Source of the DNA: GCA-002726655 sp046582185 | GTDB lineage: Bacteria > Pseudomonadota > Gammaproteobacteria > Pseudomonadales > Azotimanducaceae | Direction of reading: 5' to 3' | Assembly: GCA_046582185.1 (NCBI GenBank) | Contig: JAYGEX010000040.1 | Span: 199,810 to 263,809, forward strand | DNA: 64,000 nucleotides | Shown here: positions 26,013 to 36,016 of the stretch, one piece after another | Position numbering within the stretch: the first letter of the stretch is position 1 | Layout: every line of letters begins with the position of its first letter | Made by a program: the position numbers and the translations under genes | Notes under the pieces: generated by a model | Told to the model about the DNA's origin: nothing | The model's input: the letters and a program-made list of their open reading frames with translations, nothing else | The model's database searches: none

Positions 26013-27433
26013 TGATGAATGCCCATCGAGCGAAATTTGTAACCGTGGTAATTAGCGATGGCTAAACCGGCAGCGACACTGGTAAAGGGATCATGCTCAG
26101 TCACTTTCCCAGGAAAACGTTCTTCTAGCTTTTCTCGTACTGCAGCAATTTGACTGGATCCACCTGTTCTTATCACGACGTCGATGTCTTCGGCAGAACA
26201 ACCTGCAAGGTCAAGCACCTCAGTCAGGATGTTATCAATCTGCTGTAACATATCGTTCATAATGGACTCAAAATATTCACGACTAAAATTAATAGATATA
26301 TCCAATTCCGGAATGTCCATGATTGTCTCCTCAACAGAGGATAGCCGCGCCTTGGCATCCTTAATAGCCTGGAAGACAAGATAACTGTAATTGTGAGTGA
26401 TGAGATCGTCCAAACGTTCAAACTTTTCTGCTGCCGGGCCGCCATTGCTAATGCAGTCTGCAACCTTCGCACGGTATTGATTCTGATTCAGCATGTAGGT
26501 GACCGCCCAGTTCAGCAGCTTGTCTTCGAACTCTTCAAACGGAAATTCAGTTTCAATGAGCCTGCCATCAGACATCCTTGTCCATATTTCTCCTTTACCC
26601 AAGAGCGGGAACAACAGTTCCCTGAAAATTAACTGATCGATGTGATCGCCTCCCAGGGACATACCGGCAGTGGCCAGCACCGTAAACTTCACACTTTCAA
26701 AGTCCACCACGCTTAGATCCAGGGTACCGCCACCAAAGTCCAGTGTTAACACACGTCCGTGTGACAAGGCACCTTCCTGCTTTCGTTCTTCTTGCAAGTA
26801 ACTCAATGTTGCCGCGACTGGCTCGGGATAGAAAATCAGGTCTTTGAACCCTGCATGGGAACAAGCTTCTTTCAGGCGTGCAAAAGCCAGCTCATTGCGA
26901 TGTAAATCATTGCCTTCAAACAATACGGGATGCCCAAATTGCACGGCCTCATATTCTTCCGGAACGCAGCTTTGAATTGACTCCCTGATCCTTAATAGAA
27001 TCGGTGTAATCAGTGCGACCACCCTGAAGGGCTGATCGAAGACCAACAAACGTTTGATACTGGGGTTACCCAATAGTCTCTTAACGCCGCGGAAGAGTCG
27101 CCCAGGCATGCCTCTGTCCACCCAGGGCTGGCCATAAACGTCTGCCGTCGCGATCTCTGCTTCACTACCGGGATCACTGGTATTTGCGTCGCCAACGAGC
27201 ATGGCACTCTTGCCAATTATCTCTGGCGTGAGCTCGACGATCCGATCGCGATTTTCCTCGATGTACTCTTCAACGGCTTCCCGACCGGTAAGCGTCAGAA
27301 GTTCGCGATCAAGATGCATTGCCGTGGGCATGATCGCATCGCTCTCTTCCAGTTGCACGAGCCGTACCTGGTCGCCGTCAAACCAGGCTGCTGCAGAATT
27401 AGAAGTACCAAAATCTATGCCAACACCAATCAT
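26009..27433 (-). CDS. Hsp70 family protein (YegD-like)
   Basis: 474 residues. The actin-like ATPase is clear: phosphate-1 GVGIDFGTSNSAAAW at residues 3-17, phosphate-2 VLTLDFGGGTLDLSVVDF at about 230-245, and the adenosine loop VIRTGGSSQIAAVREKL near 425. The protein stops soon after, without the peptide-binding domain or GGMP/EEVD tail of DnaK, and matches the length of YegD. Role in Escherichia coli is undefined. No DnaJ or GrpE lies nearby. Its gene end overlaps the VCBS-repeat gene by 4 bp, so these products are likely to be made together. Confidence 0.88.
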   Translation of the reverse strand: MIGVGIDFGTSNSAAAWFDGDQVRLVQLEESDAIMPTAMHLDRELLTLTGREAVEEYIEENRDRIVELTPEIIGKSAMLVGDANTSDPGSEAEIATADVYGQPWVDRGMPGRLFRGVKRLLGNPSIKRLLVFDQPFRVVALITPILLRIRESIQSCVPEEYEAVQFGHPVLFEGNDLHRNELAFARLKEACSHAGFKDLIFYPEPVAATLSYLQEERKQEGALSHGRVLTLDFGGGTLDLSVVDFESVKFTVLATAGMSLGGDHIDQLIFRELLFPLLGKGEIWTRMSDGRLIETEFPFEEFEDKLLNWAVTYMLNQNQYRAKVADCISNGGPAAEKFERLDDLITHNYSYLVFQAIKDAKARLSSVEETIMDIPELDISINFSREYFESIMNDMLQQIDNILTEVLDLAGCSAEDIDVVIRTGGSSQIAAVREKLEERFPGKVTEHDPFTSVAAGLAIANYHGYKFRSMGIHQ

Positions 27434-27644
27434 AAGCTACTGATTTATATAGTTATTTAAAACTATCTCAAATTTAGGAGTTGGCCATTGAAGCACATAA
27501 ATTCTGTCATTCCCAGCGGTGATTTGTGGTAGTATGGTTTGTGTTCCCGCAGCCCACCCCTGCTGCGATATTTTCCTGCGAACACTCGTACAAGACTCGC
27601 TGTAAGATAAAACCCCAAAACCGTTCACTATCGATGAGAGCCAT

Positions 27645-28553
27645 TTGAAGATAGGAATATCCATCGCCAGCGCATACCAGACAACTGACGTTCGCCATGG
27701 CGCATCGCAAATGATTTCAAGAGCTAAAGCCGCCGCCACGGCGGGGCTCGACTCGATATTTGTCGGCGACCATCACAACGTACCAATGCCTTATTACCAG
27801 AACATACCGATCATGGGTCGCCTGTTGGCGGAATGGGATTCCCGGGATGCTGGCGTATTGATGTTGTTACCGCTCTGGAACCCGGTCCTGGCGGCAGAAC
27901 AGGTTGCGACGCTGGCAAGCATTGCCGAGGGGAAATTCATCATGCAGTGCGGCCTTGGCAGCGGCGCAAGACAATTTACTGCAATGGGTACCAATATAAA
28001 ATATCGCCCCTCCGCATTTGAGCAGTCACTGGATTGCATGCGCGCCCTGTGGTCGGGTGAAACGGTGTCACTGGATGGGCGGTGGAAATTCAGCGGCGCA
28101 AAAATCGCCCCGCTGCCACCATCAAAGATCGAGGTTTGGATCGGCGCATCTGCACCTGTGGCAATTGATCGAGCAGCGCGCATGGGAGATGTCTGGCTGG
28201 CCGATCCAGGCATGCTGCTTAAACAGGCAGGCATTGCCATTAATGTGTATCAAGCTGCATTGGCAAGGCACAATATTACGACACCCGAAACAATCGCAAT
28301 CCGGCGAGACGTTTATGTTGCTGAATCAGGCGAAGATGCAGCAAAAGTCCGGGAAGAATTGAGCAAAGGCGGATACCGCGGCTTTGACCCTGAGGCATTA
28401 ATCATCGGCACCCCGATTGACGTTGCTGCTCAATTTCAGTCATTTGAGAAGCTCGGTTATACCGACATCATCATCCGCAACTGCCATTCGGCAGCGGAGA
28501 AAGCGCTCGCATCAACGGCAAGACTCGCGAATGTTAAGAATCTACTGACCTAG
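27645..28553 (+). CDS. Luciferase-like flavin monooxygenase (LLM class)
   Basis: 302 residues from a TTG with GAGAG about 6 bp upstream. KIGISIASAYQTTDVRHG begins the barrel; the DSIFVGDHHNVPMPYYQN strand and GKFIMQCGLGSGARQF are family marks; IEVWIGASAPVAIDRAA is the flavin-phosphate region. It probably oxidises an organic substrate with FMNH2. It stands alone: upstream is the divergent Hsp70-like gene and downstream a converging peroxidase remnant whose frame overlaps its last 20 bp. Third of four luciferase-like genes in the window. Confidence 0.87.
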   Translation: MKIGISIASAYQTTDVRHGASQMISRAKAAATAGLDSIFVGDHHNVPMPYYQNIPIMGRLLAEWDSRDAGVLMLLPLWNPVLAAEQVATLASIAEGKFIMQCGLGSGARQFTAMGTNIKYRPSAFEQSLDCMRALWSGETVSLDGRWKFSGAKIAPLPPSKIEVWIGASAPVAIDRAARMGDVWLADPGMLLKQAGIAINVYQAALARHNITTPETIAIRRDVYVAESGEDAAKVREELSKGGYRGFDPEALIIGTPIDVAAQFQSFEKLGYTDIIIRNCHSAAEKALASTARLANVKNLLT

Positions 28554-28842
28554 GAAATTTCCGGCCAAGATCAATCAAACCATTGTCCATCGGTGGACAC
28601 CAGAAGTAGCTGCCCGAATATACGGGCGCTTCATTGAATTTTCTATTCGCCCGGTTCAGCGCATCTATGTTTAGAAATTCCAGCAGAGAGCAGCCAAAGC
28701 CAACAACAATCTTTTCCCCATCTACAACTTGTTGGAGCGCCTTAAGCAAGGCGGAGGATTCTGCGTCAGCATTGAGAGAGAAGAACAAATATCTGGCCTG
28801 CTCGGGGATATCCTGCAGTATGCCCGTTTGGAAATTCAGCAT
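28534..28842 (-). pseudogene. N-terminal remnant of a DyP-type peroxidase
   Basis: 102 residues. FQTGILQDIPEQARYLFFSL followed by IVVGFGCSLLEFLN is the typical first 60 residues of DyP-type peroxidases (about 300 residues, heme enzymes with GxxDG and a proximal His). After residue about 75 the homology stops and the reading frame ends inside the tail of the luciferase-like gene, so the heme-binding part is missing. Most likely a gene truncated by deletion. It could be a short gene of its own, but there is no sign of a complete domain. Confidence 0.5.
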
Positions 28843-28934
28843 GGGTTTTACTATCGAAATTTGAGTCGATTTAGAAGTATAGCCAATTTAAGCTGAGGCT
28901 TGGCGGTTAGCATTTAGCCTTTGATGAGCAGTGG

Positions 28935-30223
28935 CTATTCCGGTACGACTCCAAGAGTATTCAGCAGCTGACCTGCACTGGTTACCACTCTATAGCGGGC
29001 CAGCAATGCCTGGTATTGACCCGAGACGTAGGCCACTTTCGCCCGCAATAGTTCGTTTTTAACATCCAACAGATCCAGTAAGGTTCGTTTGCCGAGGGAG
29101 AGTTGCTCATTGTATACCTGTAAAACTTCTTCAGTTGCATTCACATGTGCTTCCAGGTACTCCAGCCGAACAATGATATCCTGAAGTTCATTCCAGATTA
29201 ATTTAACGTCTTCTTCAACGGCCAATTTACTACTTCTCACTTTCCCGCGCAGCGAACTCTCTCGCCTGGGTTTCATTGGACCGAGCTTTGTCCGCACCTC
29301 CACGAAACAGGTTATACGACATTCGGATTATGGCCGACTCATCATCGCTGGCACCAACAGATCCGTCGACGTCGTCATTTCTCGTTGCCCCCAGTTCTAA
29401 ATTAACTTTAGGATGGAAGTTACTCTTGGCCTGCTTTCGGGCAGCAATCGATGCTTCAAGCTCAGCTTATGTCGCTTTCAGCAGTGGATTGGACATATAC
29501 GCGATTTCAATAACAGCCTCGAGTGTGCCTGGTAATCCTGTAATTGCTTCAGGCTGTATGAGGCCGTTTGCGTTCTCTCCTACCACCCGGAAGAACTCAG
29601 CGCGACCATTTTTGGCGTCCCTGACAGTAAGTAATACTGCCGACTTGGCCTGAGCCCTTCGGCCACGGGTCTGAACTACATCAACCTTGGTGCCTACACC
29701 ACTTTCAAAACGTTCCAGAATTTTATTCAGGGTGGAGTCGTGCTGGTTTAAATTTTCTTCGGCCAATTGCACTACAGCGTCTCTGCGCAGCACCTCAAGA
29801 TAAACCTGAATTGCGCGTAGACTGACACCTTCCTGACTATTACTCAGGCGAGCGCTGGCCGCGTCCAGCAAGACAGCTTGTTGCTTAACAAGGTTTCTGG
29901 TGGAGAAACCATCATACAAGAGCTGGGTGATTTTTATGGTGCGATCTTCACGGGTAAGTCGAAGCTCATCCTCGCCCGCAGCTCGTGTGGTTGTGTTGTT
30001 GGAATTTTCACTGCCACTGGCAATCACCAAGTCGATTACGGGAAAGTAACCGCTTCGTGCCTGTTTGCGACAGTTGATCCGCAGCCTCTACATTGTATCG
30101 ACTCACCTGTATATCAGGATTAGTCTTCAGAGTAGAGCTAACAGCTTCAATCAGGGTCTGCCCCTGTACTGAAAGAGAAAGTAAAACTATGCCTATCAGA
30201 ACTAGAAAACGTTGATAAGACAC
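28935..30223 (-). pseudogene. Decayed TolC-family outer membrane efflux gene
   Basis: Three fragments together make one TolC/AggC-like outer membrane factor of about 430 residues. Fragment 1 (30223 to about 30065) has the signal peptide LVLIGIVLLSLSVQG and TLIEAVSSTLKTNPDIQ. A frameshift near 30062 moves to the next frame (ARSGYFPVIDL). That frame runs through ITQLLYDGFSTRNLV to a TAA at 29469-29467, in frame with continuing homology (AELEASIAARKQAKSNFHP). A second frameshift near 29255 leads to the C-terminal part ending NTLGVVPE. Such channels serve RND pumps or type I secretion. With three lesions it is very unlikely to be functional. It lies 120 bp downstream of the TPR-CHAT gene. Confidence 0.82.
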
Positions 30224-30343
30224 GCGCGACCCACTTTCTGATTTTGCTTTTTACAAGCATATAAGCATAGTTAGGCGATTTACGGAACCCATTTAGTGGT
30301 GTTTTTTGTCGTGTTTAGCACATAGTTTCAAATAATGCTCACT

Positions 30344-33300
30344 CTACTGGATAGTAATTCCCGCAGACTCATAACTGCCAACAATCATAAATGCAGACCA
30401 AACGTAGGGGTATCCCCACTCTGGAGAGTCCATCAGCTCCAATTGCGTATCCCGCAAGGCTTCACGAGCTGGCACTCCAGCGAGAATTCGTTCATAAAGA
30501 CTGGTCATAAGTGCCTGGGTGCCAGCATCACTCACTTCCCAGAGAGAGCTGATAACTTCAGCAACGCCAGCTTCCTGAAAAGAACGGCGTAAGCCATAGA
30601 CGCCCTCGCCTTCGTGGATTTCACCCAGACCAGTCTCACAGGCAGACAAAACGACCAGCTTGGTTCCCGAGAGGTTGAGATCGAGCACTTCCAGAGCGGT
30701 AAGTATGCCATCATTAACAGTATCAATATCCCCCAGGAACTGGGCGTTGGTATTGATACCAGCAAACGCCATACCTGCCCTCAGCAGTGGATTATCGCCC
30801 GGTGGTGGCACCTGGAGTTCACTGCCTCGCTGCATCTTCAAAAGACGCTTTCGCAGTGAATCGTCAGCCTTGAGAAAAAATCCGTGAGTTGCCATATGGA
30901 GTATCTCCGGGGCCTCCGTCAGATCCGCTAATACCTGTTCCTGAGCATCAGCACCGAAGAATACAACGCTGGGTGTGTTACTCTTTGCCACCTGTTCGGT
31001 AATAATCCGGCCTTCTTCCTCTGCACCTGGCAGAGGTGCAAAGTTGAGCCCTCGCAGACCGCCTCCAGCGCCGCGGATATTCATTTGCAGCGCAGCAGAC
31101 CTTCTGCCCCGCGCGATGCTGAGTTCTTCCTCACTCACCACGTCTTCAGAGTTGTAGTCCGGACCTGCGAGGATCACATAGTCACCTTTCGCAATTTTCG
31201 TCCCGTTAGGCAAGAGGTCTCGCCCTGAAGTCAGGGTATGCAAGTCATGTGTTTGAATAAGATATTCTTCATCGAGATTGATCAAGGCGTTAAACGGCAG
31301 GATATTCAGCATCCCATCAGGGATAAGATAGACATATTCGGTATCACCGATGGCATCATCAATAGGTTGCCAAACAAGCTCATAGGCAATCTGGCCAATT
31401 TCAAGCTGCTCATCCTCATCTGCCTGGTCGTCCTGAATGATGGTTCGATACTCAATGATCGCATCGTCTACCTGGCTTCTGTCAGGATATTGAACCAGCT
31501 CATAACGCACCTCGCCGCCCTCATTTATCGCAACGCCTGCAAGCATCTTCAGTGCACCGTCTTCTTCGTAGGTGAGGAAATCAACCAGCGCAGTACCTTC
31601 CGGTAAGACAGCCGAAAGACTATCCGCACTGATCTGCGCAATAGAGCTCCGATAGCGGGAACTGGCACGTCCCAACACGCCCTGGAGTTCGTTAACGACC
31701 TTCTCAAGATCATATAAGGCCTCAACATGTCTGCCCTGGGTTTGAGCCGTAGGGCCTGATAAGGTCAGCGATGCAAGATTTTTTCTCGCTTCCCTCAACT
31801 TATCAGCGTACATCTTAAGCTTGGGATCATTGGACAGCTGTGAAATTTGCTGGATTTCTGAAGTTACTTTCAACAATAATCCCTTTCTCTGCAAGCTGGC
31901 GCCAATAACTAACTTTCCACTCTGGTCATAACCGGTTCTGGTTAACAACGCGAGATAGTCATTTAGTTCCGGGCGGTGTAAACGAATATAACCTTCTCGT
32001 GCATTTTCGCCGGTTACCCAGAGCATCCGATCAAGAAATTCACTGCGGCGCGCAAAGCCGCTCTGGCGGAGCATGACAGCCGCCTGCAGCTGGTTCTGTG
32101 CTTCCTTTGATCGGGCAAGACTGTTCAGTGCCTCAAAGGTATAAGGGTGTTGATTACCCAGCATCTTCTCAGCCAGAGCCAGTGCATCTGTTAGCATTGC
32201 ATCTGATTCAGATAGTCTATCCTGATCGATGTAAATTGAGCCCAGATCAATCATCGAGCGAATCACATCGACATGCTGCTCGCCAAGCGTTGAGCGGCGG
32301 AGTTCCAGGGAACCCAGGACAAATTGCTCAGCTTCTTCCAGATTGCCAAGCTTATGGTTGATACGACCCAGGTTATTCATCGCTTTCAGCGTGAACTGAT
32401 GGTCTTCGCCAAACAGCACGGACCATTGTTCGAGGACACGGGTAAACATACCAGCGGATCTGTCATAGTCCTCCATCATCATATAGAGGAAGGCAAGATT
32501 GTTTCTAACGGCGATTGTATCAGTATAGTCATCGCCCCTAACGTCTGAAAGGATCTCGATGCTTCGAATATACAGTGGCTCTGCTTCACGAAAGTTACCC
32601 TGGCTCTCAAACAGCAAAGCGAGGTTATTTCTGGCTCTGGACGACTGAGGATTCTCGATGCCAAGGGATAACTCAAAATTACCAAGTGCCTTCTTCAGCA
32701 TTGGCTCTGCAAGGTCATACATGCCCGTCTCTTCATAAACCTGCCCAAGATTATTCAGGGCAACCAGTGTTGACGGATGCATTTCCCCCACAAGCATGGT
32801 TAATCCGTTGAGCGCTTCCCGATAAGTGGATTCAGCTTGCGCCAACTTGCCTTGGCGTTGATAGATGACGCCCAGTTCCAGAAGCGTATTGTAGATATCC
32901 AGCGGCCTGTCAGCCCAATTGGCCAGCCCATAGTCCAGAACTTCTTCGGTGACCGATTGTGCGCCGGTAAGGTCGCCTTCATTATTCAGGACTCTGCCGA
33001 GGTAAGATTTTGCAGTAAAGCTTGTCTCAATTTCACCGATTTGAGCGGCAGTGAAGATGACACCAGACAATAGATCCTTAGCCTGACGATAGTCGCCTTG
33101 CTCTCGATAGACCTCGGCGAGCTGGCTGAGGATGTTAAGCGCAGCGGCGTTAATGCTGGGCAAGGATTCCGTCATTCTCGCGATGATAGTGTCATAAAGG
33201 TCAGCGGATTCATCAAAATTTGCGGTTGAACTCTCCAGTGCTGCCATTTGCGTCAAGCAGGAGAAAGTCTGTGGGTGCCAAATGCCATAACTTGCCTCAA

Positions 33301-34183
33301 CTACATCACAGATTTCCGTCAGTAAGGAACGTGCTTCACCATAGGCGCCTACAGCTTTCAGGGCGGCAACCAGATTAACTCGCGTCTCAATCGTCGATTG
33401 GTGAGCGCCCCCAAGACTGCTGGTAAGCGTGGCAACAACAAAATCATTGATTCCCTGCGCATCATCCGACGCACCTGCTGCGGTGTAGAGTTCCCCCATC
33501 AGGGCATAAATTTGTAAAGTCTCGGGGTGCTCATCTCCAAGGATATTTGAGGCGATTGCGACAGCCTCGTTGTAATAAGTATCGGCCTCTTCGGCCATTC
33601 CAAGCTGACGATAGGCAAAGCCAAGGTCTCTCGCCGCAGCAGCAGTTAACCAATGCTCCGGGCCAAGCATATCCTGGGCGAGAAGAAGAACGCCGTCCTG
33701 AACAGCTATTGCCGCTTCGAAGTCACCGGTTTCCATTAGAAATGCAGCCTCGGCACTCATCTCTTCATAGGCCTCCGGAACTTCAAGCTGTTCATCATCA
33801 ACCTGGCTCGCGGCTTCCAGAGAGAGCTCTATCCATTCCGGAATCGAAGAGTACAAGAGTGTGATTTCCTCATTCACCCGTTGCAGCTCGGACTTGTCAG
33901 GCTGTTGAATGGCAAGTTCCTGCAGGTTTAAGAGCATTTGTCCCGAGAGCTCAGGCATCCCTAATTCCGCCGCCAACATCCCGATTGCCTGCATAGCTTC
34001 AACATCGTCGGGATATTCGTCGAGCACACTAAGGTAGTGCTCAAGTGCTGACTCAAGATCTCCTGATTGCAACGCCTGCTCAGCAAGTGCTCTACTGTTT
34101 GAGATGGAATTATCCTCAGCATGAACTTGTATCATTACCAGAGATAATACGAGTACGAGACAGGAAATGGATTGCCTAATCAT
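30344..34183 (-). CDS. Exported TPR-CHAT domain protein
   Basis: 1279 residues. A signal peptide (ISCLVLVLSLVMIQVHAEDN) leads into about 800 residues of tetratricopeptide repeats of the 42-residue kinesin-light-chain type, for example LNNLGQVYEETGMYDLAEP and MNNLGRINHKLGNLEEAEQ. The C-terminal 400 residues are a CHAT (caspase HetF-associated) domain with VYLIPDGMLNILPFNAL, the catalytic His in ILHMATHGFF (about 1100) and the catalytic Cys in VVLSACETGLG (about 1182). CHAT proteins are clan CD cysteine proteases. An exported version would act in the periplasm or outside. The target and any partner are unknown; the neighbouring TolC gene is broken. Confidence 0.92.
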   Translation of the reverse strand: MIRQSISCLVLVLSLVMIQVHAEDNSISNSRALAEQALQSGDLESALEHYLSVLDEYPDDVEAMQAIGMLAAELGMPELSGQMLLNLQELAIQQPDKSELQRVNEEITLLYSSIPEWIELSLEAASQVDDEQLEVPEAYEEMSAEAAFLMETGDFEAAIAVQDGVLLLAQDMLGPEHWLTAAAARDLGFAYRQLGMAEEADTYYNEAVAIASNILGDEHPETLQIYALMGELYTAAGASDDAQGINDFVVATLTSSLGGAHQSTIETRVNLVAALKAVGAYGEARSLLTEICDVVEASYGIWHPQTFSCLTQMAALESSTANFDESADLYDTIIARMTESLPSINAAALNILSQLAEVYREQGDYRQAKDLLSGVIFTAAQIGEIETSFTAKSYLGRVLNNEGDLTGAQSVTEEVLDYGLANWADRPLDIYNTLLELGVIYQRQGKLAQAESTYREALNGLTMLVGEMHPSTLVALNNLGQVYEETGMYDLAEPMLKKALGNFELSLGIENPQSSRARNNLALLFESQGNFREAEPLYIRSIEILSDVRGDDYTDTIAVRNNLAFLYMMMEDYDRSAGMFTRVLEQWSVLFGEDHQFTLKAMNNLGRINHKLGNLEEAEQFVLGSLELRRSTLGEQHVDVIRSMIDLGSIYIDQDRLSESDAMLTDALALAEKMLGNQHPYTFEALNSLARSKEAQNQLQAAVMLRQSGFARRSEFLDRMLWVTGENAREGYIRLHRPELNDYLALLTRTGYDQSGKLVIGASLQRKGLLLKVTSEIQQISQLSNDPKLKMYADKLREARKNLASLTLSGPTAQTQGRHVEALYDLEKVVNELQGVLGRASSRYRSSIAQISADSLSAVLPEGTALVDFLTYEEDGALKMLAGVAINEGGEVRYELVQYPDRSQVDDAIIEYRTIIQDDQADEDEQLEIGQIAYELVWQPIDDAIGDTEYVYLIPDGMLNILPFNALINLDEEYLIQTHDLHTLTSGRDLLPNGTKIAKGDYVILAGPDYNSEDVVSEEELSIARGRRSAALQMNIRGAGGGLRGLNFAPLPGAEEEGRIITEQVAKSNTPSVVFFGADAQEQVLADLTEAPEILHMATHGFFLKADDSLRKRLLKMQRGSELQVPPPGDNPLLRAGMAFAGINTNAQFLGDIDTVNDGILTALEVLDLNLSGTKLVVLSACETGLGEIHEGEGVYGLRRSFQEAGVAEVISSLWEVSDAGTQALMTSLYERILAGVPAREALRDTQLELMDSPEWGYPYVWSAFMIVGSYESAGITIQ

Positions 34184-34462
34184 TATGATACCGGCCCTCA
34201 GTCATATTTGGATCCTTCAGGTGTATACCTACCCTTTTAGCTCTTTATTATCAATCATTGGATGATTACCGGATTAATCCTGTTCCTGTGCTGCCATTTT
34301 TTTCAAAGGAAAAAGAATACGGTTTTACCGACTCTGCTGTAGCACTGGATTATATGCCAGGGCCGATGATACATTGCGGGTCTGTCTATTTAATTTAATT
34401 TAGATAGTTTGATTCAGAGTTGTTTCACTTGCACTTGTCGAAACCAAAGGTAATTTTCCTAA

Positions 34463-35956
34463 ATGAGTAGTGATCATGACATCGTTGTTGTGGGAGCAGG
34501 TAATGCCGCGCTATGTGCCGCACTCGCCGCTCGTCAGTCGGGCCTCAAGGTGTTGGTACTGGAGCGGGCACCAGAATCCGAAAGAGGTGGGAATACCCGC
34601 TATACCGCTGGTGCCATGCGGTTTGTCTACAATGATGTTGATGATCTACGAGTCGTCATGCCAGACCTGAGCGACGCTGAGGTGGCGAATGCTGACTTTG
34701 GTTCTTACACTCGAGACAACTTTTACGATGACATGGGCAGGCTCACCCAATATAGAAGCGATCCGGATCTAACTGAAATGCTGATCGAAAAAAGCTTCGA
34801 AACAATCTGCTGGATGCGCGAACAGGGCGTTCGCTTTCTACCGATGTACGGCAGGCAAGCCTTCAAGATCGATGGCAAATTCAAATTCTGGGGAGGATTG
34901 ACCGTAGAGGCATGGGGTGGCGGACCGGGTCTTATCGACAACCTATATGCAGCAGCTGAGAAGGTGAATATTCCAATCCGCTTCGACTGTAGAGCCCTGG
35001 AACTCGAATGTGACGACGATGGTGTTCAAGGCCTTATCGTCAAATACAAAGGGAAAACTGAGACGGTTCAGTGTAGGGCCGTCATTCTGGCCTGTGGAGG
35101 ATTTGAGGCCAATAGTGAGTGGCGAACGAGATACCTTGGACCCGGCTGGGAATTAGCCAAGGTCAGGGGTACACGGTTTAACACTGGCGATGGAATCAAA
35201 ATGGGGCTTGACGCTGGCGCTGCTCCTCACGGTCATTGGTCTGGCTGTCATGCGGTCGGCTGGGACAGAAATGCACCTGAGTTTGGCGATATTAATGTGG
35301 GAGATGGCTTTCAGAAACACTCCTACCCCCTTGGCCTGCTTATCAACGCCGATGGGCTGCGCTTTGTGGATGAAGGCGCAGATTTTAGAAACTATACCTA
35401 CGCAAAGTATGGCCGCGAAATACTTAAGCAGCCACAACAATTCGCCTGGCAAGTATTCGACGCAAAGGTTGAGACCTTGTTAAGAGATGAATACAGGATT
35501 CGGGAAGTCACTAAGATTTCTGCGGCTACACTGGAAGAGTTGAGTGAAAAGATGGAAGGCGTCGATAGTAGGCAATGTTTGAAAACGCTGCAGGAATATA
35601 ACGCGGCGGCTCAATCTGATGTACCATTTAACCCTGCTGTTAAGGACGGGCTCAGCACCACCGGACTTGATATCGATAAAACAAACTGGGCAAACAAACT
35701 GGACCAGCCCCCTTACAAGGCTTATCAGATAACCTGCGGCATTACCTTTACATTTGGCGGCGTTAGGATTAACCAAGAGGCTGAAGTAGTCAATCAGGAT
35801 CAACAAGCGATTCCAGGTCTCTTTGCGGCGGGCGAACTTGTTGGAGGACTCTTCTATTTTAACTATCCCGGAGGTACAGGCCTGACATCCGGGGCAGTCT
35901 TCGGCAAGATCGCAGGAGAAAGCGCTGCCAGTTTTCTCCAACAATCATACCGCTAA
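34463..35956 (+). CDS. FAD-dependent dehydrogenase, TcuA-like
   Basis: 497 residues of the fumarate reductase/succinate dehydrogenase flavoprotein family. DIVVVGAGNAALCAALAARQ binds FAD, ERAPESERGGNTRYTAGAMR holds the GGNT loop, and the substrate arginine and hydride region lies in ITFTFGGVRINQEAEVVNQ and FYFNYPGGTGLTSG. The closest known group is tricarballylate dehydrogenase TcuA, which oxidises tricarballylate to cis-aconitate. No TcuB or TcuC is nearby, so the substrate is open; steroid or 3-oxo-dehydrogenases of the same fold are an alternative. The ATG follows AAAGGTAATTTT. Confidence 0.85.
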   Translation: MSSDHDIVVVGAGNAALCAALAARQSGLKVLVLERAPESERGGNTRYTAGAMRFVYNDVDDLRVVMPDLSDAEVANADFGSYTRDNFYDDMGRLTQYRSDPDLTEMLIEKSFETICWMREQGVRFLPMYGRQAFKIDGKFKFWGGLTVEAWGGGPGLIDNLYAAAEKVNIPIRFDCRALELECDDDGVQGLIVKYKGKTETVQCRAVILACGGFEANSEWRTRYLGPGWELAKVRGTRFNTGDGIKMGLDAGAAPHGHWSGCHAVGWDRNAPEFGDINVGDGFQKHSYPLGLLINADGLRFVDEGADFRNYTYAKYGREILKQPQQFAWQVFDAKVETLLRDEYRIREVTKISAATLEELSEKMEGVDSRQCLKTLQEYNAAAQSDVPFNPAVKDGLSTTGLDIDKTNWANKLDQPPYKAYQITCGITFTFGGVRINQEAEVVNQDQQAIPGLFAAGELVGGLFYFNYPGGTGLTSGAVFGKIAGESAASFLQQSYR

Positions 35957-36016
35957 GTTACGACTCTATTCGATAATGACTGGCACAATAATTAATGAAG
36001 GAAAGAGTAATTAAGA

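Noticed and set aside
27437..27739. Minus-strand 100-residue ORF overlapping the start of the luciferase-like gene
   Set aside because: It overlaps the conserved start of the luciferase-like gene, has no recognisable domain, and its composition looks like a shadow frame.
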